DNA of 27,247 nt from positions 1-27,247 of the forward strand of contig JAILAA010000074.1 in the NCBI GenBank assembly GCA_024681875.1, given 5' to 3'. Every line of letters begins with the position of its first letter. Position 1 is the first letter of the stretch. The DNA comes from Prevotella sp. (lineage in GTDB: Bacteria > Bacteroidota > Bacteroidia > Bacteroidales > Bacteroidaceae). The notes below the pieces were generated by a model. That model was not told where the DNA came from. It ran no database searches and worked only from the letters and a program-made list of their open reading frames with translations. Shown one piece after another: positions 1 to 6,986 of the stretch. The position numbers and the translations under genes were made by a program.

Positions 1-2
1 CG

Positions 3-164
3 GGAAATTCCACGATAGGATTGACCAGCGGGCGCCAGCAAAAGAATTATGTGGCCAAGCTGAAATGCGCAGCCGACTGCGCCGACCCCATCGAGGACAT
101 GCACGAACAGCTGGACAGGCTGTCGGCCAAGCTCTTTCCGAGTATGCCTGCCACAACAAGCTAG
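3..164 (+). CDS. 3' end of an unidentified gene (partial)
   Basis: The frame starting at base 3 is open from the window edge to a TAG at 162-164 and gives 53 residues ending in SMPATTS. Its composition looks coding: the stretch with KLKCAADCADPIEDMHEQL is acidic and helical-looking. The adjacent frame is also open to a stop at 178-180, but it gives an arginine-rich, unlikely protein. A strong hairpin follows 23 nt after the stop, which fits the end of a transcript. I do not recognise the family, and the main part lies outside the window. Confidence 0.5.
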   Translation, partial: GNSTIGLTSGRQQKNYVAKLKCAADCADPIEDMHEQLDRLSAKLFPSMPATTS

Positions 165-187
165 ACATCAAATGGGTGTAGTGTAAA

Positions 188-228
188 AAAGAACGGACGC
201 CTGCTGCGACAGCAAGCGCCCGTTCTTT
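188..228 (+). terminator. Long hairpin, probable terminator
   Basis: AAAGAACGG (188-196) pairs perfectly with CCGTTCTTT (220-228). The inside sequence can pair further (GC-CTGCTG with AGCA-GC) around a short loop. A-rich sequence precedes it and T-containing sequence ends it, so it could act in both directions. It lies just after the partial gene and before the GH35 promoter region. Confidence 0.8.
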
Positions 229-244
229 AGGTTAAATATGGGGT

Positions 245-275
245 CATCCTTACATCCTTACATCCTTACACCTTA
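245..275 (+). repeat. 8-bp tandem repeat CATCCTTA
   Basis: Three exact copies of CATCCTTA (245-252, 253-260, 261-268) are followed by a degenerate CACCTTAC. It sits just after the hairpin terminator. It belongs to the same style of short tandem arrays at gene ends seen at 8927, 13502 and 16489. No coding role is seen. Confidence 0.8.
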
Positions 276-307
276 CGTTAAGGCCCCAATTTCGGCACTT
301 TTTTTGC

Positions 308-409
308 TTTTTTCACGTAAAAAAAATGCAGGAGTCCAATTGTTTTACTTTTGCCTCTTCTTTTTTTTCACGCAAGCCTCGGAAAAAAGAAATAAAATGC
401 TTACTTTTG
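308..409 (+). promoter_or_regulatory. Two tandem promoter-like modules upstream of GH35
   Basis: TACTTTTG occurs at 346-353 and again at 402-409. Both match the Bacteroidales -7 consensus TAnnTTTG. Each is preceded, 28-29 nt earlier, by the same TTTTTTCACG string (ending at 317 and 372). The -33 TTTG element is not clear for either. The downstream copy, 21 nt before the GH35 ATG, is the better candidate. The duplicated layout suggests either two start sites or a duplicated regulatory module. Confidence 0.55.
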
Positions 410-430
410 CAGCTGAAAACCTACTAAGGC

Positions 431-2536
431 ATGAAAAAAAAATACTTGCTACGCTTGCTGTTGCTCCTTATCCCCCTGTGCGCAACGGCTCAAGATCAGA
501 TTCCACTTGGGGCTGACGTCGAGTGGGACCGCCACAGCCTTGTCGTTGATGGTCACCGCGTGTGTCCCGTGATGGGTGAGATTCATTACTCACGACTGCC
601 AGCCGACGAATGGCAGCGGGAGGTGAGGAAGATGAAGGCAGGTGGAGTGACCGTCATTGCTACCTACGTCTTTTGGAACCATGTAGAAGAGCAGCAGGAC
701 ATCTTCCGCTGGGACGGACAACGCAACCTGCGCCGCTTCCTTGAAGTCTGCAAAGAGGAACAGATGCCTGTGGTGCTGCGCATCGGCCCTTTCTGCCACG
801 GCGAGGTGCGCAACGGCGGCATCCCCGACTGGGTGTTTGCTACAGGCTGTAAGACACGCTCGACAGATCGCATATTTCTCGGTCTTGCCGAGAAGCTCTA
901 CCGGCAGATTTTTACTCAGGTGCAGGGCCTGCAATGGAAAGACGGCGGCCCGCTGCTGGCCTGCCAGTTCGACAATGAATACCGTGGCTCTGGCGACTAT
1001 CTGATGGCTTTGAAGCGCATGGCCCTCAACATGGGCTTCGACCTGCCGTTCTATACCCGCACCGGCTGGCCGGAGCTTTCCAAGCCCGTTCCCTTCGGTG
1101 AGATGCTGCCCCTCTATGGCGACTATGCCGACGGCTTCTGGGACCGTACCCTTGGTGAGACCGACGGCAACTACTACAAGGCGTTTCAGTTCAAGGCTTT
1201 CCGCTCGTCTACAGCCATCGCCACAGAACAGATTGATTACTCAGCTCTTGCCTCACACCCCTCACCTCAAGAATATCCCTACTTCACCTGTGAGTTGGGT
1301 GGCGGCATGGCTACGGCCTATCACCGCCGGCCTTTCCTCTACCCCGAGGATGCCTATTCGATGGCACTCGTCAAGCTGGGCAGCGGCTCCAACCTGCTGG
1401 GCTATTACATGTACCACGGCGGCACCAACCCCGAGGGCATTACCACATTGAATGAAAACCAACGCACCGTGGCAACCAACTACAATGACATGCCGGTGAA
1501 GACCTACGACTTCCAGGCACCGCTGGGCGAGTTCGGACAGACCTATCCACAATACTACATGCTGCGGCCCCTGCACCTTTTCATGCACGATTATGGCGAT
1601 GTGCTGGCGCCGATGGAGGCCTCTTTCCCCGCACCACAGGACCTGCCCAAGGGCGATGACAGCCAGCTGAGGTGGGCGGTCAGGAGTGTGGCAGACTCTA
1701 CGCTCAACCATAGGGCTTTCATCTTTATCAACAACTATGAGCGTCTGCAAAACCTGTCGGCAAAGCACCATGTGCAGCTATCGGCGTGTGGCGTAGACTT
1801 CCCCCGCCTTACCATCCCTGCCGGCTGTATGGCCATCCTGCCCGTCAACATCGATGGTATACGCTATGCTACGGCGCAGATAGTGGCCAAGCGCGACGGC
1901 AACATCTATATGATGCAGATTCCCGGCCTGCCCACCACCATCGCCCTGCAAGGCGGCAAGACGCTACGCAACGTGAAAGCACGTGGCACGACAAAGCCTG
2001 TCTGTCGAAATATCTACCTGATGACGAAGGACGAAGCGGAACATCTCTTCCTTGACGAGACGCAACAGATGATTGCTCCCGTGCGCATCGCATATAATAA
2101 GGTACGTGAGGCAGGGCCGTTGCGCCCCATCACCATCGGTGCCCGTCAGGTGGCCGAGGAGCCACAAGACGAGGACTTCGAACAGGCTGCCGTCTATCGC
2201 ATACAGTTGCCCGAAGACCTCACACCCCACACTTCACACCTCTCACCTCTCACCTCTCACCTCACACCTCACACCTCACACCTCTCACCTCTTTTAAAGA
2301 TTGACTACCGCGGCGACGTGGCTCGCCTCTATGCCGACGGCAAGCTTGTGGCCGACAATTTTTACTATGGACGTCCGTTCCTCTTTGGCCTCTGGCGACT
2401 GCCACAAGGCACGCGTGAACTGGAGCTGCGCATACTTCCCCTGCAAAAAGATGCTCCTGTCTATCTGCCCCGCGAGGCCGACAAGACGCCCGGCGAAGAG
2501 GTAAAGAGTATCACCATCACATCCGAAGGACTATGA
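431..2536 (+). CDS. Secreted GH35 beta-galactosidase-like glycoside hydrolase
   Basis: This is a retaining exo-glycosidase of family GH35, expected to remove terminal beta-galactosyl groups from glycans outside the cytoplasm. The start at 431 has an AAGG-type ribosome site and a Sec signal peptide (residues 1-21, poly-Leu core, CATA before QDQ). The GH35 TIM barrel begins with GEIHYSRLP near residue 50, and RIGPFCHGEVRNGG follows. The proton donor is in the DNEY motif (Glu183) and the probable nucleophile in TCELGGGM (Glu288). The C-terminal part is a beta-sandwich-like jelly roll. Residues about 597-620 are encoded by a 7-bp DNA repeat and look like a foreign insert in a loop. The stop overlaps the GH2 start (ATGA), so the two enzymes are probably translated together. 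Exact substrate is not deducible. Confidence 0.92.
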   Translation: MKKKYLLRLLLLLIPLCATAQDQIPLGADVEWDRHSLVVDGHRVCPVMGEIHYSRLPADEWQREVRKMKAGGVTVIATYVFWNHVEEQQDIFRWDGQRNLRRFLEVCKEEQMPVVLRIGPFCHGEVRNGGIPDWVFATGCKTRSTDRIFLGLAEKLYRQIFTQVQGLQWKDGGPLLACQFDNEYRGSGDYLMALKRMALNMGFDLPFYTRTGWPELSKPVPFGEMLPLYGDYADGFWDRTLGETDGNYYKAFQFKAFRSSTAIATEQIDYSALASHPSPQEYPYFTCELGGGMATAYHRRPFLYPEDAYSMALVKLGSGSNLLGYYMYHGGTNPEGITTLNENQRTVATNYNDMPVKTYDFQAPLGEFGQTYPQYYMLRPLHLFMHDYGDVLAPMEASFPAPQDLPKGDDSQLRWAVRSVADSTLNHRAFIFINNYERLQNLSAKHHVQLSACGVDFPRLTIPAGCMAILPVNIDGIRYATAQIVAKRDGNIYMMQIPGLPTTIALQGGKTLRNVKARGTTKPVCRNIYLMTKDEAEHLFLDETQQMIAPVRIAYNKVREAGPLRPITIGARQVAEEPQDEDFEQAAVYRIQLPEDLTPHTSHLSPLTSHLTPHTSHLSPLLKIDYRGDVARLYADGKLVADNFYYGRPFLFGLWRLPQGTRELELRILPLQKDAPVYLPREADKTPGEEVKSITITSEGL
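1252..1265 (+). repeat. Possible short remnant of the 7-bp CTCACAC repeat in GH35
   Basis: CTCACAC and CCCTCAC stand side by side, in frame, encoding part of SHPSPQ just before the conserved YPYFTCE segment. Only two units are present, so chance is possible. It is listed because it matches the unit of the larger array at 2219 in the same gene. Confidence 0.35.
2219..2291 (+). repeat. 7-bp tandem repeat array inside GH35
   Basis: Ten consecutive 7-bp units (2219-2288) are followed by the start of an eleventh. The units are CTCACAC (four), CTCTCAC (four), CCCACAC and TTCACAC. The array is in frame and, because 7 is not a multiple of 3, it encodes a 7-residue peptide periodicity of the type T-P-H-T-S-H-L. 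The peptide has no resemblance to the surrounding GH35 beta-sandwich, where it sits between PEDL and KIDYRG. The same unit occurs in at least three other genes of this window. Confidence 0.95.
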
Positions 2537-5487
2537 AACGACTTACAGCGGCAGCTTTAATAGTTATTATTTATCATTTGTTATTTAGTAGCGCAGCTGC
2601 GCAACAGATCATCAGCCTGGCAGGCATCTGGGACTTTGCCGTCGGCGACACTACTGTGGCAAAGGGCTCACCCCTTCGCACCAAATACTACGACTATGTG
2701 TCGCTGCCCGGCTCGATGCTGACCAACGACAAGGGCGTGCCTGTGTCGCTGACTACGCCCTGGACAGGCTCGCTCTACGATTCGAGCTTCTACTTCAACC
2801 CGCGTATGGAGGCCTACCGACAGGCAGACAACATCAAGTTCCCCTTCTTCCTCACACCGTCGAAGCACTACGTGGGTGCTGCGTGGTACAGAAAGCGCAT
2901 CTACGTGCCGAAAGACTGGAAGGGCCAGCGCATCACATTGTACTTGGAACGTCCGCACATCGAGACCACCGTCTATGTCAACGGCCACAAGGTGGGGCAC
3001 CAGATGTCGCTTTCCACACCTCATCGCTACGACGTGTCGAAATACATCAAGGCAGGCAAGAACAACGACATCGCCATTCGCGTCTACAACGGCATTGAGA
3101 ATGTGTGTGTGGGCCAGGACTCGCATTCAGTAACCGACCAGACACAGGGCAACTGGAACGGCATCACGGGTCGCATAGAGTTGCAGGCTCAGTGGAAGAA
3201 GTTGAATGTCAAGCATGTGCGCATCATTCCCGGCGAAGACTTGGCATCATGTAAGGTGATAGTTGACATAGAGAACCACATCCCCGCCGTGCGCGTCATG
3301 CCTTTCAACGACTATTACGTAGAAGCCTCTGTCAGACCGATTGTCAACGGCGAGCCGGGGAAAGTGCTGATGAGCAGTTCGAAAGTGCTTTTCATCGAGA
3401 ATCACGTGGAGTTCAACTTGTCTGTCAGCGGAACGCAACTGTTCAAGCCTTGGGACGAGTATCACCCCAATTTGTATCTACTTACTGTGCGTGGCGGTGA
3501 CGACGAGTACCAGACCGTCTTTGGTCTGCGACACGTCAATGTCAAGGACCGACAGTTCTTTATCAATGGGCGTCCGATGTTCCTTCGTGGCACGGTGGAG
3601 AACTGCTGCTTCCCGATGACCGGCTATCCGCCGACAGACGAGGAAGAGTGGCTCCGCATCTTCAGCAAGTGTAAGGAATGGGGCCTCAATCATGTTCGCT
3701 TCCACAGCTATTGTCCGCCCGATGCCGCCTTCTGTGCAGCAGACCGCGTCGGCATCTACCTGCAGCCCGAGGGACCGTCATGGCCTAACCACGGAGTGAA
3801 GTTACGTAGGGGACAGCGCATCGACGAGTATCTTCTGGAGGAGTCGAAGCGCATCGTCGACGAGTATGGCCACCATCCTTCCTTCGTGATGATGGCAGCA
3901 GGCAACGAGCCGGCTGGCGACTGGGTGGCCTATTGCAACGACTGGGTGAAGCAGATGCATGAATACGACTCTACACGCGTCTATTGCGGCGCCAGCGTCG
4001 GTGGTGGCTGGGCATGGGACGACGGCTCGCAGTATCATGTCAAGGGCGGCGCCCGTGGCCTCGATTGGGACAGACATGCACCCCATAGCGATGACGACTA
4101 CTACAATCAGATAGAATACCCCAGGAACTATACTTCCTCCACCCCCAACAGCAGCCCAATCATAGCACACGAGCAGGGACAGTGGTGCGCCTTTCCTGAC
4201 TTCAAGGAAATCACCCAGTACACAGGCGTATACAAACCCGGAAACTTTGAGATTTTCCGCGACCTGCTTTCGCAAAACGGCATGGCCGGGCAGGCCGGAA
4301 AATTCCTCATGGCCAGCGGCAAGCTGCAGGCCCTCTGCTACAAATACGAGATAGAGCGCAACCTGCGCACCAAGGACTATGCCGGTTTCCAGCTGCTGGG
4401 CCTCAATGACTATAGCGGACAGGGCACGGCGCTGGTAGGGCCGCTGAACGTCTTTTGGAAGGAAAAAGGCTATGTCCGTTCACGCCAGTGGCGCGAGTTC
4501 TGCAATTCTCTGGTGGCATTGGCCCGTTTCCCCAAGTTCGTCTATACCAACGACGAGCGGCTGCGTGTGCCTGTAGAGGCGATGAGCGCCCTCTATGGCC
4601 AGTTGCCTTCAGTTGCTACGACGTTTACGCTGATTCAGAACGACAGCACCGTTGTCCTCATCGACACGCTCAGCGTCCGCGACATTCCTGTAGGCAAGAA
4701 CATAGACATGGGGGTTATCGATGTGCCGCTGAGCAACATTACCAGTGCCTCAAAAATGACATTGTACGTCACCTTCGGAAAGTTTGTTATGAATCATTGG
4801 GATTTCTGGGTCTACCCTTCAAGGTTAGAGACGGGTGAGGAGAGAGCAGCGTGGAGAGAGGACAGCGTGGAGCTTGCAGCCCCCTTCATTGCCGAGAGCC
4901 TCGACAGCGCAGCCATCGATGTGTTGCGCCGCGGCGGCGATGTGCTGCTGACAGCAGCTGGCAAGGTGACGCTGGGCAGCGACGTTGTGCAGCACTACCT
5001 TCCTGTCTTCTGGAATACGTCATGGTTTAAGATGCGGCCGCCCCACACCACAGGTGCCTATATCGACAAGGAGCACCCGCTGTTCAAGTACGATTTCCCC
5101 ACCGACGACTGGAGCAACCTCAACTGGTGGGAACTTCTGAACAAGGCGCAGGTGATGAATCTGATGGAGTTGCCCGCTGACTATCAGCCGCCTATCCAGC
5201 CCATCGACACCTGGCACGTCAGTCGCAAGCTGGGTATGCTCATTGAGGCCTGCGTGCTGAACGGGCGCCTGCTGATGACCACGATGGACATCACCAATAA
5301 CTTAGACAACCGTCCCGTAGCCCGTCAGATGCGCCACGCTATCCTGGCATACATGCAGGGCGCAGACTTCCAGCCTGCCATCACTGTAACGCCCGAAGTT
5401 ATTCAGCATTTCTTCACCCAACAGGCTCCACCGGTCAACATGTTTACCAACGACTCACCCGATGAGCTGAAACCAAAGCTCAAGTAG
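2533..5487 (+). CDS. Secreted GH2 family glycoside hydrolase
   Basis: A 984-residue retaining glycosidase of family GH2 (beta-galactosidase/beta-glucuronidase superfamily). Order of parts: signal peptide (1-24, ending AAAQQ), jelly-roll sugar-binding domain (about 110-230, with YRKRIYVP, VYVNGHKVG and GNWNGITGRIEL), Ig-like domain, TIM barrel from about 335 (FINGRPMFLRG, HVRFHSYCPP). The acid/base is Glu459 in AAGNEPAG and the likely nucleophile Glu547 in HEQGQW. A further C-terminal region of over 300 residues has no motif I can name. The ATG overlaps the GH35 stop, indicating one operon acting on the same glycan. Substrate could be a beta-galactoside or beta-glucuronide. An AT-rich repeat-like segment (2557-2590) encodes the core of the signal peptide. 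Confidence 0.9.
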   Translation: MKRLTAAALIVIIYHLLFSSAAAQQIISLAGIWDFAVGDTTVAKGSPLRTKYYDYVSLPGSMLTNDKGVPVSLTTPWTGSLYDSSFYFNPRMEAYRQADNIKFPFFLTPSKHYVGAAWYRKRIYVPKDWKGQRITLYLERPHIETTVYVNGHKVGHQMSLSTPHRYDVSKYIKAGKNNDIAIRVYNGIENVCVGQDSHSVTDQTQGNWNGITGRIELQAQWKKLNVKHVRIIPGEDLASCKVIVDIENHIPAVRVMPFNDYYVEASVRPIVNGEPGKVLMSSSKVLFIENHVEFNLSVSGTQLFKPWDEYHPNLYLLTVRGGDDEYQTVFGLRHVNVKDRQFFINGRPMFLRGTVENCCFPMTGYPPTDEEEWLRIFSKCKEWGLNHVRFHSYCPPDAAFCAADRVGIYLQPEGPSWPNHGVKLRRGQRIDEYLLEESKRIVDEYGHHPSFVMMAAGNEPAGDWVAYCNDWVKQMHEYDSTRVYCGASVGGGWAWDDGSQYHVKGGARGLDWDRHAPHSDDDYYNQIEYPRNYTSSTPNSSPIIAHEQGQWCAFPDFKEITQYTGVYKPGNFEIFRDLLSQNGMAGQAGKFLMASGKLQALCYKYEIERNLRTKDYAGFQLLGLNDYSGQGTALVGPLNVFWKEKGYVRSRQWREFCNSLVALARFPKFVYTNDERLRVPVEAMSALYGQLPSVATTFTLIQNDSTVVLIDTLSVRDIPVGKNIDMGVIDVPLSNITSASKMTLYVTFGKFVMNHWDFWVYPSRLETGEERAAWREDSVELAAPFIAESLDSAAIDVLRRGGDVLLTAAGKVTLGSDVVQHYLPVFWNTSWFKMRPPHTTGAYIDKEHPLFKYDFPTDDWSNLNWWELLNKAQVMNLMELPADYQPPIQPIDTWHVSRKLGMLIEACVLNGRLLMTTMDITNNLDNRPVARQMRHAILAYMQGADFQPAITVTPEVIQHFFTQQAPPVNMFTNDSPDELKPKLK

Positions 5488-5491
5488 CTTT
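5475..5491. terminator. Short hairpin between convergent genes
   Basis: AAAGCT (5475-5480) and AGCTTT (5486-5491) form a 6-bp stem with a 5-nt loop that overlaps the stop codons of both convergent genes (GH2 and the DedA-like gene are only 2 nt apart). The stem is AU-rich with no clear T tract, so it would be a weak terminator at best. Confidence 0.35.
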
Positions 5492-5945
5492 ATGTGAAGA
5501 GCCTGAAGCCGTAGATGAGGATGATGTAGCGGAAAAGCTTGCCCAGTGTGATGCTGATGAAGGTGATGATAGGGTTGGCTCGCATGAGACCTAAGAGAAT
5601 GGTAATGGCGCTGCCCAGCAGGGGAATGAAAGCGAAGAAACCCATCCAAGCCCCATGACCGCGCATGAAACGGCGTGCCTTTTCCATGCTCTCAGGCTTT
5701 ACATGAAGGTATTTCTCAAACCATTCTGTCTTGCCCAAACGCCCGATGCAGTAGTTCACCACCGAGCCAAGGACATTGCCTGTGGTGCCATAGATCATCA
5801 GTACCCAGGGGTCGAGCCCGGCGGCCATCAGACCCACTATGACTGCCTCGCTGCTGAAGGGAAAGAAGCTGCCCGCCAGGAAAGCTGCCAGGAACATGCC
5901 CCAGTAGCCGTAGCTTGTCAATAGTTCGATGAATCCGTCAAACAT
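5490..5945 (-). CDS. DedA/YqaA-family membrane protein
   Basis: A 151-residue inner membrane protein of the DedA/SNARE-associated superfamily, YqaA-like branch. DedA proteins are linked to lipid flipping and envelope homeostasis; the exact role of this branch is unknown. Visible features: start MFDGFIELLTSYGYWGMFLAAFLAG, then the characteristic SFFPFSSEAVIVGL and a GNVLGSVVNYCIGRLG segment, a charged loop with a helical EKYLHVKPE motif, and FFAFIPLLGSAITILLGLMR near the C-terminus. I chose the ATG at 5945 because upstream residues (PLPSPLPSRP) are unlike the family. This gives an 8-nt overlap with the preceding gene, suggesting coupling. Confidence 0.85.
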   Translation of the reverse strand: MFDGFIELLTSYGYWGMFLAAFLAGSFFPFSSEAVIVGLMAAGLDPWVLMIYGTTGNVLGSVVNYCIGRLGKTEWFEKYLHVKPESMEKARRFMRGHGAWMGFFAFIPLLGSAITILLGLMRANPIITFISITLGKLFRYIILIYGFRLFT

Positions 5946-6912
5946 TTTCGATGAGATTGAAGGCCGTGAGGGCAACGGTGAGGGCAAGGGCCACAAAAAA
6001 GAGGATGTTGCTGAGGCGTGAGCTGGTGAATGTCAGCACGTGGGCGATGAGCGGGCTGGCACACAGGATGAGCAGACGCATCAGCACGTTGAAGTGCTGC
6101 GGCTGAACTATGATGAAAAGTACGGTGACGGATGTCATCACGGTGAAGAATCCGTAGAGTAGGCGGATGCGTATCTTGTCTTCGAAGCTGTATTGCCAGA
6201 AATGCGCCATTCCGACAAAGGACAGGATGGCTATCAGTGCAAATGCCAGGATGGTGGAGAGTGTAAGAGGTGAGAAGTGAGAGGTGAGGGGTGAGAGTTG
6301 AGAGTTGAGGGGTGAGAGGTCGGTCAGCTGAAGGAAATGATCACCCATAAACGACAGGTCTGTCATCCACTCTGCCGAGAGATTAAAGGGCATGAGAAAC
6401 CATAGCAGGGCGAACCAATAGGGCATGGCAAGGCCAAGGAGCGATGCCAGCCATGTGCGCCAGCTCAATGACTGCAGCTGTGTGGCCATGAGCACCCATA
6501 GCACGGGTACGTACCACAATACCTGTACAAAGAATATGCTGGCCAGACCAATGGCTGTGAAGGCATAGAAGATGCGTCCTACGGAGTGACTCGTCTGATA
6601 GGTCTGGAAGAGAAGCAGGAACGCCATCACGAAGCAGAGCTGCACGATGCCGCCAGTTGTCTGTGGCAAGAGGAAGCTGGTAGTGCACGACAGAAGGATA
6701 AACGTGCTCGATACCATGCGGCTCCTTATGCGTAACAGCGCGTTCTGGTTGGTCAGTTCCACCAGCACATAGACGGTGATGACAAAGCAAGCCAGCTGTG
6801 GCCATAGTTGCAGGCGTATCAAGCCTACTATCAGCCACACCACTACGCCAAAGAGCGCTGCCACCGGCAGTGTCAGTCCGCTTTCAGCAATGATGTTCTG
6901 CGGTCGCTTCAT
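5938..6912 (-). CDS. Conserved hypothetical polytopic membrane protein
   Basis: A 324-residue protein starting MKRPQNIIAESGLTLP with about eight to ten hydrophobic segments (for example VAALFGVVVWLIVGLI, FVMAFLLLFQTYQTS, YVPVLWVLMATQL, LSTILAFALIAILSFVG, VTVLFIIVQPQHF). It resembles uncharacterised Bacteroidales membrane proteins that lie near purD, but I cannot name a function. Residues about 198-215 (SPLNSQLSPLTSHFSPL) are encoded by a 7-bp DNA repeat and form a polar insert between two membrane segments. It starts 73 nt after the purD stop and overlaps the DedA-like gene. Confidence 0.75.
   Translation of the reverse strand: MKRPQNIIAESGLTLPVAALFGVVVWLIVGLIRLQLWPQLACFVITVYVLVELTNQNALLRIRSRMVSSTFILLSCTTSFLLPQTTGGIVQLCFVMAFLLLFQTYQTSHSVGRIFYAFTAIGLASIFFVQVLWYVPVLWVLMATQLQSLSWRTWLASLLGLAMPYWFALLWFLMPFNLSAEWMTDLSFMGDHFLQLTDLSPLNSQLSPLTSHFSPLTLSTILAFALIAILSFVGMAHFWQYSFEDKIRIRLLYGFFTVMTSVTVLFIIVQPQHFNVLMRLLILCASPLIAHVLTFTSSRLSNILFFVALALTVALTAFNLIENV
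6266..6321 (-). repeat. 7-bp tandem repeat array inside the membrane protein gene
   Basis: Eight consecutive 7-bp units read on the plus strand as AGAGGTG, AGAAGTG, AGAGGTG, AGGGGTG, AGAGTTG, AGAGTTG, AGGGGTG, AGAGGTC. On the coding (minus) strand this is the CACCTCT phase of the array found in GH35 at 2219. It is in frame and adds a Ser/Pro/Thr/His/Leu loop between transmembrane segments. Confidence 0.9.
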
Positions 6913-6917
6913 CTATA

Positions 6918-6986
6918 CCGTGTCATTCCGTGTTCGTCCGTTGCCAAATTATAGCAAACCCGTGTCATTCCGTGTTCGTCCGTTGC
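6918..6986 (-). repeat. Two copies of a 27-bp repeat filling the purD-membrane protein gap
   Basis: Identical 27-bp copies at 6918-6944 and 6960-6986 are 42 bp apart. Each copy itself has a 10-bp rhythm: CCGTGTCATT, CCGTGTTCGT, CCGTTGC. One copy abuts the purD stop codon and the other ends 6 nt before the next ATG (minus strand), so the repeat occupies almost the entire intergenic spacer. Confidence 0.93.

Noticed and set aside
4828..4862. GGTGAGGAGAGAGC-type purine-rich stretch in GH2, possibly another 7-bp repeat
   Set aside because: The words do not keep a 7-bp period and the encoded residues (TGEERAAWREDS) look like ordinary protein.
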